DNA from: Rugalucina vietnamica
Taxonomy: Eukaryota > Mollusca > Bivalvia > Lucinida > Lucinidae
Assembly: GCA_964017185.1 (NCBI GenBank)
Contig: OZ024869.1
Span: forward strand, 890,501-954,500
Direction of reading: 5' to 3'
Length of the DNA stretch: 64,000 bases
The notes under the pieces were generated by a model, which had not been told where the DNA came from, made no database searches, and saw nothing but the letters and a program-made list of their open reading frames with translations. Shown here piece after piece: positions 26,801 through 38,900 of this stretch (the first letter of the stretch is position 1; the number at the start of each line of letters is the position of its first letter). Both the position numbers and the translations under genes were made by a program.

Positions 26801-29800
26801 GTTCGCTCCATGGTAACATTAGTTCTTCGACTAGAGAATCAAATTTTTCACGTGATTCGCACTGCAGCAGGGTTTTCACTCGACTATCATAAAATTGCAT
26901 ATCTGTCGGAGTTGCCCCATGTTTAGAAAGCCAAAATTTTAAATCTCTTAATATATGATTCCAACAAATCAATAATTGCGCGTTCGGAAAAACTTTTTCT
27001 ATAGCATTGACAATACCTGATTCTCTGTCTGTTACAATTGGAAAAGATTTACGACTTAATCTCGGGATTTTATCTTTAACTACTTCGAAAAACTGCTCGT
27101 GACATTTTTGAAATTTGCGCTCATGGACCATAAAAGCCAAAGGAATTACCGGATTTTCCTCGAACATTATATGTTGAAAGGCTAAAGTAGATACATAAAA
27201 ATCACCTAAACAAAATGTTGTATCATAAAACAAAGGAATGAGATCGCTTGTTTTAAGTTGTAAGAGTCTGTCAAATTCTTGAAACATATCAGTATAGCCT
27301 ATAACAACTTGAAGATCTGGAACGGTTTTTATTTCATGAATATACGAATCAATGTGATATACAAGTTCATGCAAATTATATAAAGAATCATGACCAAATC
27401 TCTTGTCTTTTCGTACATTATATTGGGCGTTTGCCACCTGTTTAACATTCCTAACACTAGAAATCCCTGTCATTTTTAAGGGAACTGTACTTTCTGAATC
27501 AAGTTTATCCTTAACTAATTTTGGATTTTCACCCCCACTGATTTTTATTTTGTTAATTACGGAGGGTAATGTCCTCTTATGTGGTCTGAATCCATTTTTT
27601 CTGTTTCCATGAGATGCACCTTTATATTCACTTTCATCACCTAAGTACTGAATGATTGTAACATGATTATAATCCGTACCGTGGTATCTTAACATAACTC
27701 TCTGGAATTTGTCACTTTCATCTTTTCCGTTTTTAATTCTAAAATAAGACTTTTCAATAATTTTGTCACCGTTTGTCACTTTGCTTTTCCCATAGTTTCT
27801 CCAGGTATACCCATCTGCGCGCCAGTCGTCCTTATTTTGACTTTGTTGTCTATCACTGAATAGGAACACACTGCCTCCCTTTGGTTGATACGGCGGGAAC
27901 GTTGAAAGTTTATTTGAATCAGGATTGTCCAACATTTCCGCAGCTTCAGAATGTTTAAGTTTCACATCACATGTTGTATATATAACGTCTGTAAAGTCTT
28001 CTAGGCCATCCTCACTATCACTGGTGTTGCTACCACCACCTCCTATCAGCAGAGTTCTCGATTGTACACTAACGGGTTCCATGGACTCGTATTCGTAGTC
28101 ATCGTCGTCAACATCTTCATCTTCATCGTCGTTGATCGATAGCATCTGAAACCTGTTGTTTGAAGTTGCCGATTCCCACCATGGAGTCAACGCTTCTACT
28201 GGGATTGATTTGCGTCTGAACGTCTTCACTCTCAGCACCGGCGCAGGGCGGACAGTCGTCGTCTTAGTCGTCGGGACAGTCGTCGGGATCACCTTCACTA
28301 CTTGCGCAGGGCGGACAGTCGTCGGAATCACCTTCACTACTGGCGTAGGACGGACAGTCGTCGGAATCACCTTCACTACTGGCGCAGGGCGGACAGTCGT
28401 CGTTTTAGTCGTCGGTATCACCTTCACTACTGGCGCAGGGCGGACAGTCGTCGGCATTGTCGTCGGCATCAGTCTCTGAATTTCCAACTCGATCCGTCTT
28501 ACCAAAGTTTCTGTGCCCTTAAAACTCAGATGAAGACCATCTCTGCTCAACATACGACGTTGTATTCTCCCTTCAGTCCAAAAATCTTGGTCATGATCGA
28601 GAAACCGAATGTCCGGATAACACTCTAATTTGGAAACCCTAAACAACGCGTAGTTTACCACTCTTGACGTCGAATTGATATCATTCAGAGTCTCATCCTT
28701 CAGCTTCTTCTCGAACTCGCTTGAAGCCCGAGGTAATATCGACGAAAAGATCACGTTGGCCCTAAAATTCAGAACGGGAGAACATTAACTTAGAGCATTG
28801 AATCATAAAGATCAAAGCTTTATATTTGAGATGTACTGTCTGTAATTCAATGACCCGTTGGACCTCGATAAATTATCTTAAATCAACAGAATAGCCGCCT
28901 CGTGGGAAAACCAATAATGTGTTTTTGACCAGGTCGAAGATGCATTTCATTATCGCATGAAATATTCATAATTTATACAACATGTACAAGGGATAGCATT
29001 TTTTTCTTTATATTCAAAGCAGCAAATTGGTTCTCATAATCTGCATAATTTAAATAATGATAAAATGAGTTTATATCTGTTATCAAAGATACAAGCACAT
29101 TCATACAGTAGCATGCGGGTATTTATACGACATAATAAACAATGTATCATTTGCTACTGTTGACCGACACACGTCATTAATTAAGGTGTGAATGATCACG
29201 GAAGGTGTTAACTGGCACGTGTCCTGTAATACTCAGTGCTCCTAATGACACCTTTGTTAATATGTGCCGGAGATTATGAAATTAAAAATTAGATGGTGCA
29301 GTTTCATGATTTATTTAGCAGGTTTCTTAAGAATATTATATAAATGGTAAAATGACAAAGTATGCATTTATACCTGTTATTAAAGATGAGTGTACATTCA
29401 TATTTGCTTGTTACTATATATACGACACAATAAACAATGTTACATTTGCCATTGTAGTCACATTATTCCAGACAGCAATAGATAAGCACTTAGGTTATAT
29501 GCCCACGTGATTAATGAGGTGTGAATGATCACGGAAGGTGTTAACTGGCACGTGCTCTGTAATACTCAGTGCTCCTAATGACACCTTTGTTAATATGTGC
29601 CGGAAATTATGAAATTAAAATTGTACATGTAGTTTTTTTTACATCTCTTCCATATAGTATTTATTAGGCATTAACACTTATATTGATAAATATTTTTACG
29701 AAAATCCTAACCACTTTACTGATAAATAACAGAAAATATGTATTTATATGTATTTACATATTGTCTGTACAACGTTATAAATGATGTTGTACTTTTATTT

Positions 29801-31235
29801 AGGGTGTTTTCTAAGCTGGTTTGCTGTTCCAATATTCATGTGATATTAAAGGTAATATTGAAAATAAAAATGTTTATTTCTATCCAAAAGTTGAGAAAAA
29901 GAATAAATCTTTTTGATATTAACAAAATTAACAAAGAAATGGTTTAGTAAGCAAGTGAAACTGTACTTTTGTCCGCACTTCGATCTTCCTAGAGGTTCAG
30001 ACAATAAATGGTGATTTCCATCAGGAAAACATGTCCATGAAATGTAAATCCCCTTAACTCCCATTTATGTAAACACAGATTGTTGGCACTCGTTGGAACC
30101 GTCTCGCCAAGGCGATTCTAACGTCTCCCAACAATCATACACGTACACGTATTTTGACCAAAAATGATAAAGATATCAAATTGTTTTTCTGCCGTAAATT
30201 TTCATTTTTTACAACTTAAAAATCTCTGTATATTGCATGTGCATGTTTTCAACTTGTGTCTAATTACTTACGTCGGATTTAGATCTTTAATGTCTTCGTA
30301 GAGGCGTTGGAATTTCTCTAGAAGATTCTCAGCCGAGTCTCGTGGCAAGTTGTTAATGCCGCAGTGTACAGCTATGACCTGAAATTGAACTTGTACAGTT
30401 AGAATATGAAAACAAATTATGGTTGTGACTAAATCTGTAACCAGGATCTGTCACAGGAGATGATTAGAGGCTGGACAATTTGGATTTAGAAAGTAGAGGG
30501 AGTGTACTATCCGTGTAGCGAAAATAAAGGCGCTGATCAGCTTCGCAGTTACTGTGAACCTGATCTGCGTCTTTGTTCCCACTTAACAATATTCGGTTAT
30601 GCCTGGGTACTTGACCAGTTATTTGGTAAATAAATTTGGTAAATAGAGAACAGAACGTAACAAATGATAGCGAAAAGGGACTCTTTTCCCAAAAAGCGGC
30701 ACAACGAGATGATTTTGTTATAAAGCCATATTTGTCATTTGTACAGGAAATTAATTTTGCTACTTTGAAAATTTTGGTGATAGACATCATTACACGGTTG
30801 TAATCGGACGGTAGTAGCTAAATAAACAAAGTTGTCATAAGGTAATAATGCGCGTGCCAGTCATTGCATAACTCAATATTTCACACTTAACAATTAAAGA
30901 TGTTCTGTCAGAAGGTAACCACATTATGACATAAAGTCTAACACATGCGCTCTAACATACTGATCTACTATCTTATCATCTTTAATAAATAATTTGTGCC
31001 GCATCATGAAAACCTCTTACTGCAATTCAGTGGCAGATCAAATTTACTATTCTTTTCCGTGGGTTTAAGAAAGATATATATAATGTTGATTCTTTATAAA
31101 TGCAAAGGGTCATTACGGCCTATGAGCATAAATACATATATAATCTTCGCCAAAAGTTTAGCACAGTTATTTGCGTAAAACAACATATAGAATCGTATAC
31201 TGGTAGTGGAGCATGAATCATACCATTTCAGTGTG

Positions 31236-31280
<45 letters not shown>

Positions 31281-34200
31281 GAGTCGGACTGAGTTAGGGA
31301 CATGCGCGGATCTTGAACGCCAAAAGAGTTGCTTATGATACACTACAATTCAGTTATTTCAGGGAGCAAAATAGTAGAAGCATGTCATACTACATGTATT
31401 AGAATTTCTGAAATATTTAATGTCTTCAAAAAAGTACGATTGCTCTTTTTAAAATTACTCTAGGTGTGAATTAACACGGTAGGTGTAGGCTAGCACGCGC
31501 ATATATTGCCTTATGACACCTTGGTTGATATACACATTGCTGACTCTCCAAATATCCTCGATTAAATAGTTCGATCATCGATTAGAAGCAGCCCAAGGCG
31601 GGTTGTATATCGTAACTAATAAACCAGCTACCGTTTATCAATAAGATTACGATAAAATAATGCATGGCTATACTTATGCTTAAATACAAATACAAAACAC
31701 AAATACAACATTATCATTATAATCAGGAAAACATATCCGTGCAATGAATACCCAACAAATATTATTATCATCAGGAAAACATATCCGTGCAATGAATGTC
31801 CCGCGTTTAAATAGCAAAACTGGGGTACGCAGGAGTATACCTAATTTTCTTATTTTTCTCCAAAACATAGATTGTTAGTACTCGTTAGAACCGCCTCTAT
31901 GCATTCTATGTTTTGAGCAAAAATAAGAAAAAAATCAGCTGAACATTTTCAAATTTTAACGCTCAAAAATTCTCTGTATGTTACATGGGCAAGTTTTCCT
32001 AATGTTCTTTCATTTTGAGTGCTTAAAATACATATTTCATGACATGAGATAATAATGATTCCGATTTTAATCATTTTATACATATCGATACCAACGCATA
32101 ATAGCAGAATACATAGGACAAAACCCTATAAAATGATGGAATTGATCTCCCATCTCGTGTCATGTACAGATCTGACATAACAGGTAAAATTGTACTTACA
32201 GAAGCTGCTGAGATGACTTCTTTGGAGTTCGGAAAGGTCAACAGGTCTTCAACCATACATCCGGAGGAAAATAAACACTTAATCTTACTGTCTTGCACAT
32301 ATTCACTAAAGTATTTCACTTGGCTATGTCCAATAATCAAAGCCATTTTGATCACAAACACTAACACTTATAATTCCGAAACAGAAAAATATATATTTGA
32401 CACTAAATTCACAGATAATCCCAACAGTTCATGAAACTCAATTTTAAATTGTAGACCGATTTAGGATACTGTGCGCTTTAAAAAGACAACAAAAACCTGA
32501 GAGAATCAATCAAAAAGCTTCTTATTTACAAGTCAAGAAAACTATAATATAATTGGTTTCCTGATAATTGCCTACTTTTACCTTTTAATTCAATTGGTTA
32601 CATCATTGTAGCATATAATCCCTGTCCTTTAATTAAAGAGCCGAATTTGACACATTGGTCAGCTCAGTCAATCGTGCGATAATTTAGTTATTATGATGCC
32701 CCCCCTCCCCCCCCCATAATTAAGTAATTTGTCACTTAATTAAATTTATAGTAAAACATACAATGAGTCTTAATTATTCAAATATGTTTGTCAGTCAAAT
32801 TAACACAATACTTTATTTCATTTGATCTTCATTGTCATTTTCTTCTCAAAAAGAAAAGGCCCCAGGACAGAAAGCCTGTAATTTGCCGGTTTAGATAACT
32901 GCGAATGGTGCTCAAATTTGTTTTTTTTTTATTATCAATTTTGATTTGTAAGTCAACAAAAACACTTCCCCTAAGTCAAATTATATGTATAAAAGCATAT
33001 ATGTATAAAATCAGCATTTCAGTTTTTCAGCGTTTTAGTCTGTTTTCGCTGATCAGCAGGTTGCTGATTTCAGCGGAAAATTCAGCGTTTTAGTCTGTTC
33101 CATTTATTTCACGAATTTTCTATTTCCAAGTTATTCGTGAGGCCTTAATTTTGCAAACGAGTATTCATGTGGTCTTATGTCTTATAGTGTTTAGGCTATC
33201 ACATACATGTAGTATATGGCAGAGGTGCACCATGCCGGGGATTTTTGTAGACATATATTTTTTGAAAGCCTGTACCCTAAGCTACTAAATGCCGCTTGTT
33301 AGCACTCTGACTGCTGGGGCTTTATCATGCCAGAGCGTGTTACGTGCGTTACCAAAGTATGATTTTTAAATTCAAGCTGCTAAGGGGATCACCAAAATCT
33401 TTGGCAAAAAGCAAATTACTGACAAGATTTTTACCTTAAAATATGTAGCAGAGATGTTACCTAATCTAACAGGACTAAATTCAATAATATTTAGATTTCA
33501 TGACTACTGGTTCAACAAAAGTAACGTAAATAACCCGTGTAATTTGGCATATCCACCGTGTTTTGTTTATAATAAAATATAGTTTAGACAAAATTACAAA
33601 ATACGATTTATATTATAGTTATTTGCAGTCCTTGCCCTTTAAAATGACATAGAGTAGTGATCTCTGTGACCTTCCATCACTCCACAGATGTTGATTGTCT
33701 TCCCCTACCCCCATTTAAATGATATGCCCATTAATAAACATGTCCCAGCAGAAACAGAACAAAGACACTTCCTTTCCTGAACAACATCCCAGTTTTCGAA
33801 ATAAAACTTCCATAGGTATTAAAAGCACACGAACAATCAACTGCAGACCATGCTTCATGATAATGGTAACATATTTTACGTAATGTCATGGTAACAAGTA
33901 ACAATTTTGTATTTTCACTATAGAATCATAAACTTATGATTAATTGCAGATTATCATTTTTCTCTCACAGTTATTTCAATTAGGAAATTGAATTTATTGA
34001 ATATCTGTCCTGAAAGGTATTTTAAAAAAGCACTCAAAAATCAACTACAGACCATGCTTAATGATAACGGTAACATACTTTACGTAATGGTATGGTAACA
34101 TACGTAACAATTTTGTATTTTCTCTATAGAATCAAATACTTATAATTTATAGCAGATTATCATTTTTCTCCCATAATTATTTCAATTAGTAAATTAAATT

Positions 34201-35918
34201 TACTGAATATCTGTCCTAAAAATGAAAGGAATGAGAGCCAAAATGGCAACAATCGCTCACCTGATAATAATTAAGTCTGTAAAGGATTAAATCAGTAACA
34301 GGAATGGAATAAAATTTATTAATTGCGGTTCTATTCTTCTAAAATACAAATTTACTAAAGCTTATTTGCGTATTCTTATTATTGTATAATGCTATTATGA
34401 TCCTTGACTCACGTCACAGATTTACCATTATAAAACTGAATGACTCTCCTGTTGCAATTAGATAAATACATTCACTTCCTTCATAATGTTAATGGTAAAT
34501 CTGTGACGTCAGTCTACTGCGATCGATATAATATATCATACGTATCAAATGGACCATAAAGTGAAGGCTTTAAAGAACATTTTGTTAGTTGAGTGAGCAG
34601 CTATTTCACTAAAGGTGGCCATACAACTACCTGAACTTAACTACTTCCGTGTGACTTCAGAAATCGAAACCAAAACCTAATACAAATACATGTAGGACCA
34701 CAAAAGAAATACAACCCTGGAACATTTGTGAAGCAATGAAAGTTATGTATTCGTGTGGATTTGCTTATTACATGCATCCATTCTTTCACAAAAAAACGAA
34801 AACTACACCACAGATACAACCTGCTATATGTTTTCTAAGTATTATGCCTAATTGTCAATATAGTTATTTCCCAACTCGGTTTTTGGAGTGTGAATTTCTG
34901 TCAGATTGTACCTTTTCCTGACCATTGCCTACTTGTACGTTTCTAGGATCACAGGTAACACAACTGAAACTACTGACTGAATGACCATCTGATTACTGGT
35001 TAACCGCTCAGGTATGAGCCTGTCCAGGAAAAGTGGTTAAGTCAATACATTCATACATACATGTATGTCTCAATGGTTTAGTTGGATGGTTATATTTGAA
35101 GCAATTTTTGGATGTCATGACGTCCTAATTTTGGGCATAAGTCCCATAAAATGAAGGCAACTTTCTGACATGACCATAGTTGTTGACTGGGATGCTAAGC
35201 ATCAATTCAAACAAACAAAGAAACTTTGGAGCAAAAGAAAACTGCCATATGAACTTCATTGGACTGAGCAAGACACACGAAGGGTCTGGCCCCAGCCCAC
35301 CCTACATAAACAATATTTCCAGACACGCCAGTAATGGGATTTTTCATTCCTAACTTACATGTGAACATGTACTTCTTACAGAAGTTTAAATAGGATATTG
35401 AAGGTGCTATAGAATGGCCACACTTACAAATTCACCATCTAACGTATTACATGTTTTGCCTTGTTCTCAAGGGCAGCTTATGTCGTAGTTACAAAGATAT
35501 AACCGCTAGAGTGACCATAGTACTTTCACCCATTAATATTGTCATGGAAACCGAAGTTCTGTTCTGATCTGGTTCTTCCTTATGCATTTAAAGTTTTAAA
35601 CTGCAGAACTGCATCCGTCTAAATAAAAAAACATGTAGCTTGCGGTGTCGCAGACAGTAAATGCTCACAAATGTCAAATTTTCGTGATAAAGAGAGCAGC
35701 TATTGTGTTCTGTCCCATAACACCATTGTTGCTTGCTACTGATTGTTTTAAAGTGACGGTTTGGATTATATTCTTACTTGATGTTAGAAAATTCACCGTA
35801 AAGAAAGCTTCGAACAACCAAGTTCTCACTCCTGGGCTCGACACTGTACCACCACCACCACTGTGTATCTTGGTTCAGAATTAAGTAGTGACTACATTAT
35901 AGCATTATCATCATTAGC

Positions 35919-35975
<57 letters not shown>

Positions 35976-38900
35976 GTCGGCACCTCCGCCCCTACCCGAC
36001 CCCATATACACACCATAATATATATATACATATCTATTTACAAATTTACAGTTCAAAATCAAAATCTCCATGTACGTATTTCAAACACATTTACACTACG
36101 TGACTTATACGCACATGTATACTCACATACACACGCACATTCTATATACATATTACATACACTCATAAGCATCTACGTGTACACACATACATAAATACAT
36201 ACATATACATGCATATCCATGAACAAAAACGTATACACACAAAAATATATACGCATACACACATATAAATATATACGTACATATAAATGCATATATCTAC
36301 ACTATATACACATATCTACTTGTACCTTACTATATACATATATCTACCTAAATTTATTATACATACATACGCATACTCGTATACCCATTGCATCAGCCAT
36401 GTATACAAAAAATTACTATTCATATTTAACACACATACGTATACACGAATATATATCCATACAGACTACACATATATGCCTACACATATGAAAACACAAG
36501 CATAAATACACATATCCAACATATATGCAAACACCCACGTGTATATTCATATACTCACGTACAATTTAAACGCAGATATACTCATACACTCCTACACACA
36601 TATACATATGAAACAACGTACAGTGTTTTGTTTGTTTTTGTTGTTGTTTTTATTTAGTTTTTATTGAAATCTGTACATGTCTTAAATTAAGCAGTAACGT
36701 AAATTTAGATCATCGATTATGTTGCCAAAAGAGAAACAAATATAAGTGAAGAAAAACCCTGAAAATCAGGGAGAAATTATGGCGTGTTTGAACAAATATT
36801 GTTATTCTCGGTGCTCTGATTGTGACCGTGACTGCCCCAGTCGAGCAGGAGCGGACAAGAGGGGGGGGGCACTTTACCCGTCGTGCCCGAAAGAGACAGC
36901 CGCTATCTCAATCCCAGCACCGCAGAGTAACATTTGTTCCCTCTCCTTATTATTCTTTTATTATATTATTTTATTAACAATAATTTCATTACAAGAAGAT
37001 GTATACACAGTAGTAGCTAGCTTAGATCGACATGACTAATTTTATCAAGTTGAACGAAATGTCAACATCGGTAGTTTTATGTGAACCAGTCAATTGATTT
37101 TTTTTTTTATGAGCCAGTCTTTTGCCTTGCAGGAGTTTCACGAGAAATTGTTTACACGTGTCCAGTTACAGAAAAACGGTTGAAAAGTGGATTAAAACTG
37201 TAAATATTCGTGTGATTCCATGGATTTTTGTTGATTTACGTCTACTCAGAGTAATTAATTCCGGCTGATCATTCTGCATTCATCTGAAACGAGAAGGTAA
37301 CTATGAGAATTGGTTTGTTTATTATAGATTTGTGTGTAAAAAAAAAAACAAACTAGATCTACTGTTTAATAAATAAAAAGCTGGCTTCAGTTTTAAGATA
37401 GCAGTAAGTAAATGAACATTTTTTTTTATTAAATATTCTTTAAATAAATGGTAGTTATCATGTGATTTTTGTTGCTAGCATATTTAATTTATAGTCCAGC
37501 TCTTTGTTAATTTATACTCTGTCTCTGATTTAGAATTGAAATAAAGCCCTAATCCTTGCTCTTCTTCTGTCTTCTCCCGCCACCTGAAAATATAAAACAA
37601 AGCCTATCAGAACATATTCATGGCGCATGTTTTAGTGGAATGTCCATGTACATTCTAGTAGAGTTTTTGAATAAAAAGCATTTTTGTCATTAGCCTAAAT
37701 TTATTTATTTATTTATTTATTTATTTTTCATTTTTACAGCACGACAATACAGTACGTGGACATTCTCACTCTCTTTGCATACAAGTTTGTGTGTGTGCAT
37801 GTGGGCTTCAAGCCGCGTATGTGTGAGTAATGACTGTGTATACATGCATGTAACTGCTTGTGTGTGCACCCATATATGTGTCTGCTTGCAGGTGTATGTG
37901 ACTGTGTGCATGTATGCATACATGTGTGTGTCTGTGTTCATTTGCTTGTGCAAACGTGTACGTGTGTGTGGTATACCTGTATGTGCGTGTATGAGGTTAT
38001 GTGTGTGACTGCGTGCATGTATATGTACATGTGTGTGTATGTGTGTGTTTGTGTTTATTTGTTTGTGCATGTGTACGTGTGTGTGGTGTACATGTATGTG
38101 CATGTATACTTGTGTGTTTGTTTGCTTGTACATGTGTATGTAAGTATATGCTGTGTGCATGTGTGCATGTTCTTGTACATATTTGTGGTGTATATGTAAG
38201 TGCATGTAAACTTGTGTGATTGTTGATTAGTGATTGGTAGTTCTGTTTTTTGTTGCATGTTTTTGTTGCGTGTTTACGCGATGCTTGCATTAAGAGTACT
38301 GTACATAATTATTTGTATTGTTGCGGGTGATGTATGTATGTGTAATCATGTTATTGTTTTTGTTGTAAGTGATTTTAATATAGGATATGAAAGCGGGAGT
38401 GATTGTCATATTCTGTGTTAGTTTTGTGTAATATTTTTGGTTTTGCATTTAATGCTTTAAATGATTATTTATTTCAATTTTCTTTGCATTTATTATTGTA
38501 TTTTTCTTAAATAACATATTATTCTTTACTTTTTGAATTATTATTACACTTTGTTTTCATTAATACATTCTTTTCATTATTACATTTTTAATTTGTAGAT
38601 AATGTTTTTTTTTTAATTATTTTTTCCCATTCATTTTATTTTTTTCATTTATTCATATTTGTTATTATTTTTTTTTTTTTTTTTTTTTATACCCCGCCAC
38701 TTAAAAAAAGCAACATTAGCAACTTAATTATGTTGGGTTTTGCAGATTTTATGCAAGTATCCATCTTTCACTAACCATCCAATGCATGTTAGGTGTATAA
38801 CCAATCAAAAGGAACACAACCTCAAGGAGTCTCGCTTAATGTTGTTCTCAATGGAGAAAAACGCTCACTTAGCCCTGCCACTATCTGTCTTACCACATCG

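Larger units (their letters stand above)
23802..33110 (-). mobile_element. Complete MULE-like DNA transposon, 9.3 kb, with 10-bp TSD
   Basis: The element proper is 23812-33100. The flanks CATTTATTTC (23802-23811 and 33101-33110) are identical, a 10-bp target-site duplication in the 9-11-bp range of MULEs. TIRs of about 94 bp (23812-23905, 33008-33100) share GACTAAAACGCTGAATTTTC, differ at a handful of positions, and hold an inner repeat ACTAAAACGCTGAA and the palindrome CTGATCAG. Inside is one three-exon antisense gene. Its introns hold older MITE copies and a ~333-bp tandem duplication (29183 and 29516). It lies antisense in EIF2B5 intron 12. Confidence 0.9.
35912..38725 (-). mobile_element. 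2.8-kb poly-A-tailed insertion with 12-bp TSD
   Basis: CATTAGCAACTT occurs at 35912-35923 and 38714-38725. The insert starts on the + strand with about 50 T, that is a poly-A tail on the minus strand, indicating target-primed reverse transcription. It has no RT frame. It contains a CA/TA-rich block (36000-36610), a unique-looking middle (36620-37740) and a TG-rich block (37775-38220). The 5' end includes TACCCCGCCACTTAAAAAAA, shared with the element at 12910. It looks like a retrocopy of a non-coding transcript. Confidence 0.7.

Noticed and set aside
24753-28754. Host-domesticated single-exon gene starting at 28754
   Set aside because: The codon at 28754 is GTG and lies inside a longer spliced frame; TIRs and a TSD show it is part of a mobile element.
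36219-36505. Tyr/Ile/Thr-rich + frames of 72-90 codons
   Set aside because: Low-complexity ACATA tract, not coding.
37717-38205. 162-codon His/Thr-rich minus frame
   Set aside because: It is a translation of cryptically simple TG/CA sequence; overlapping frames in four registers are equally open.
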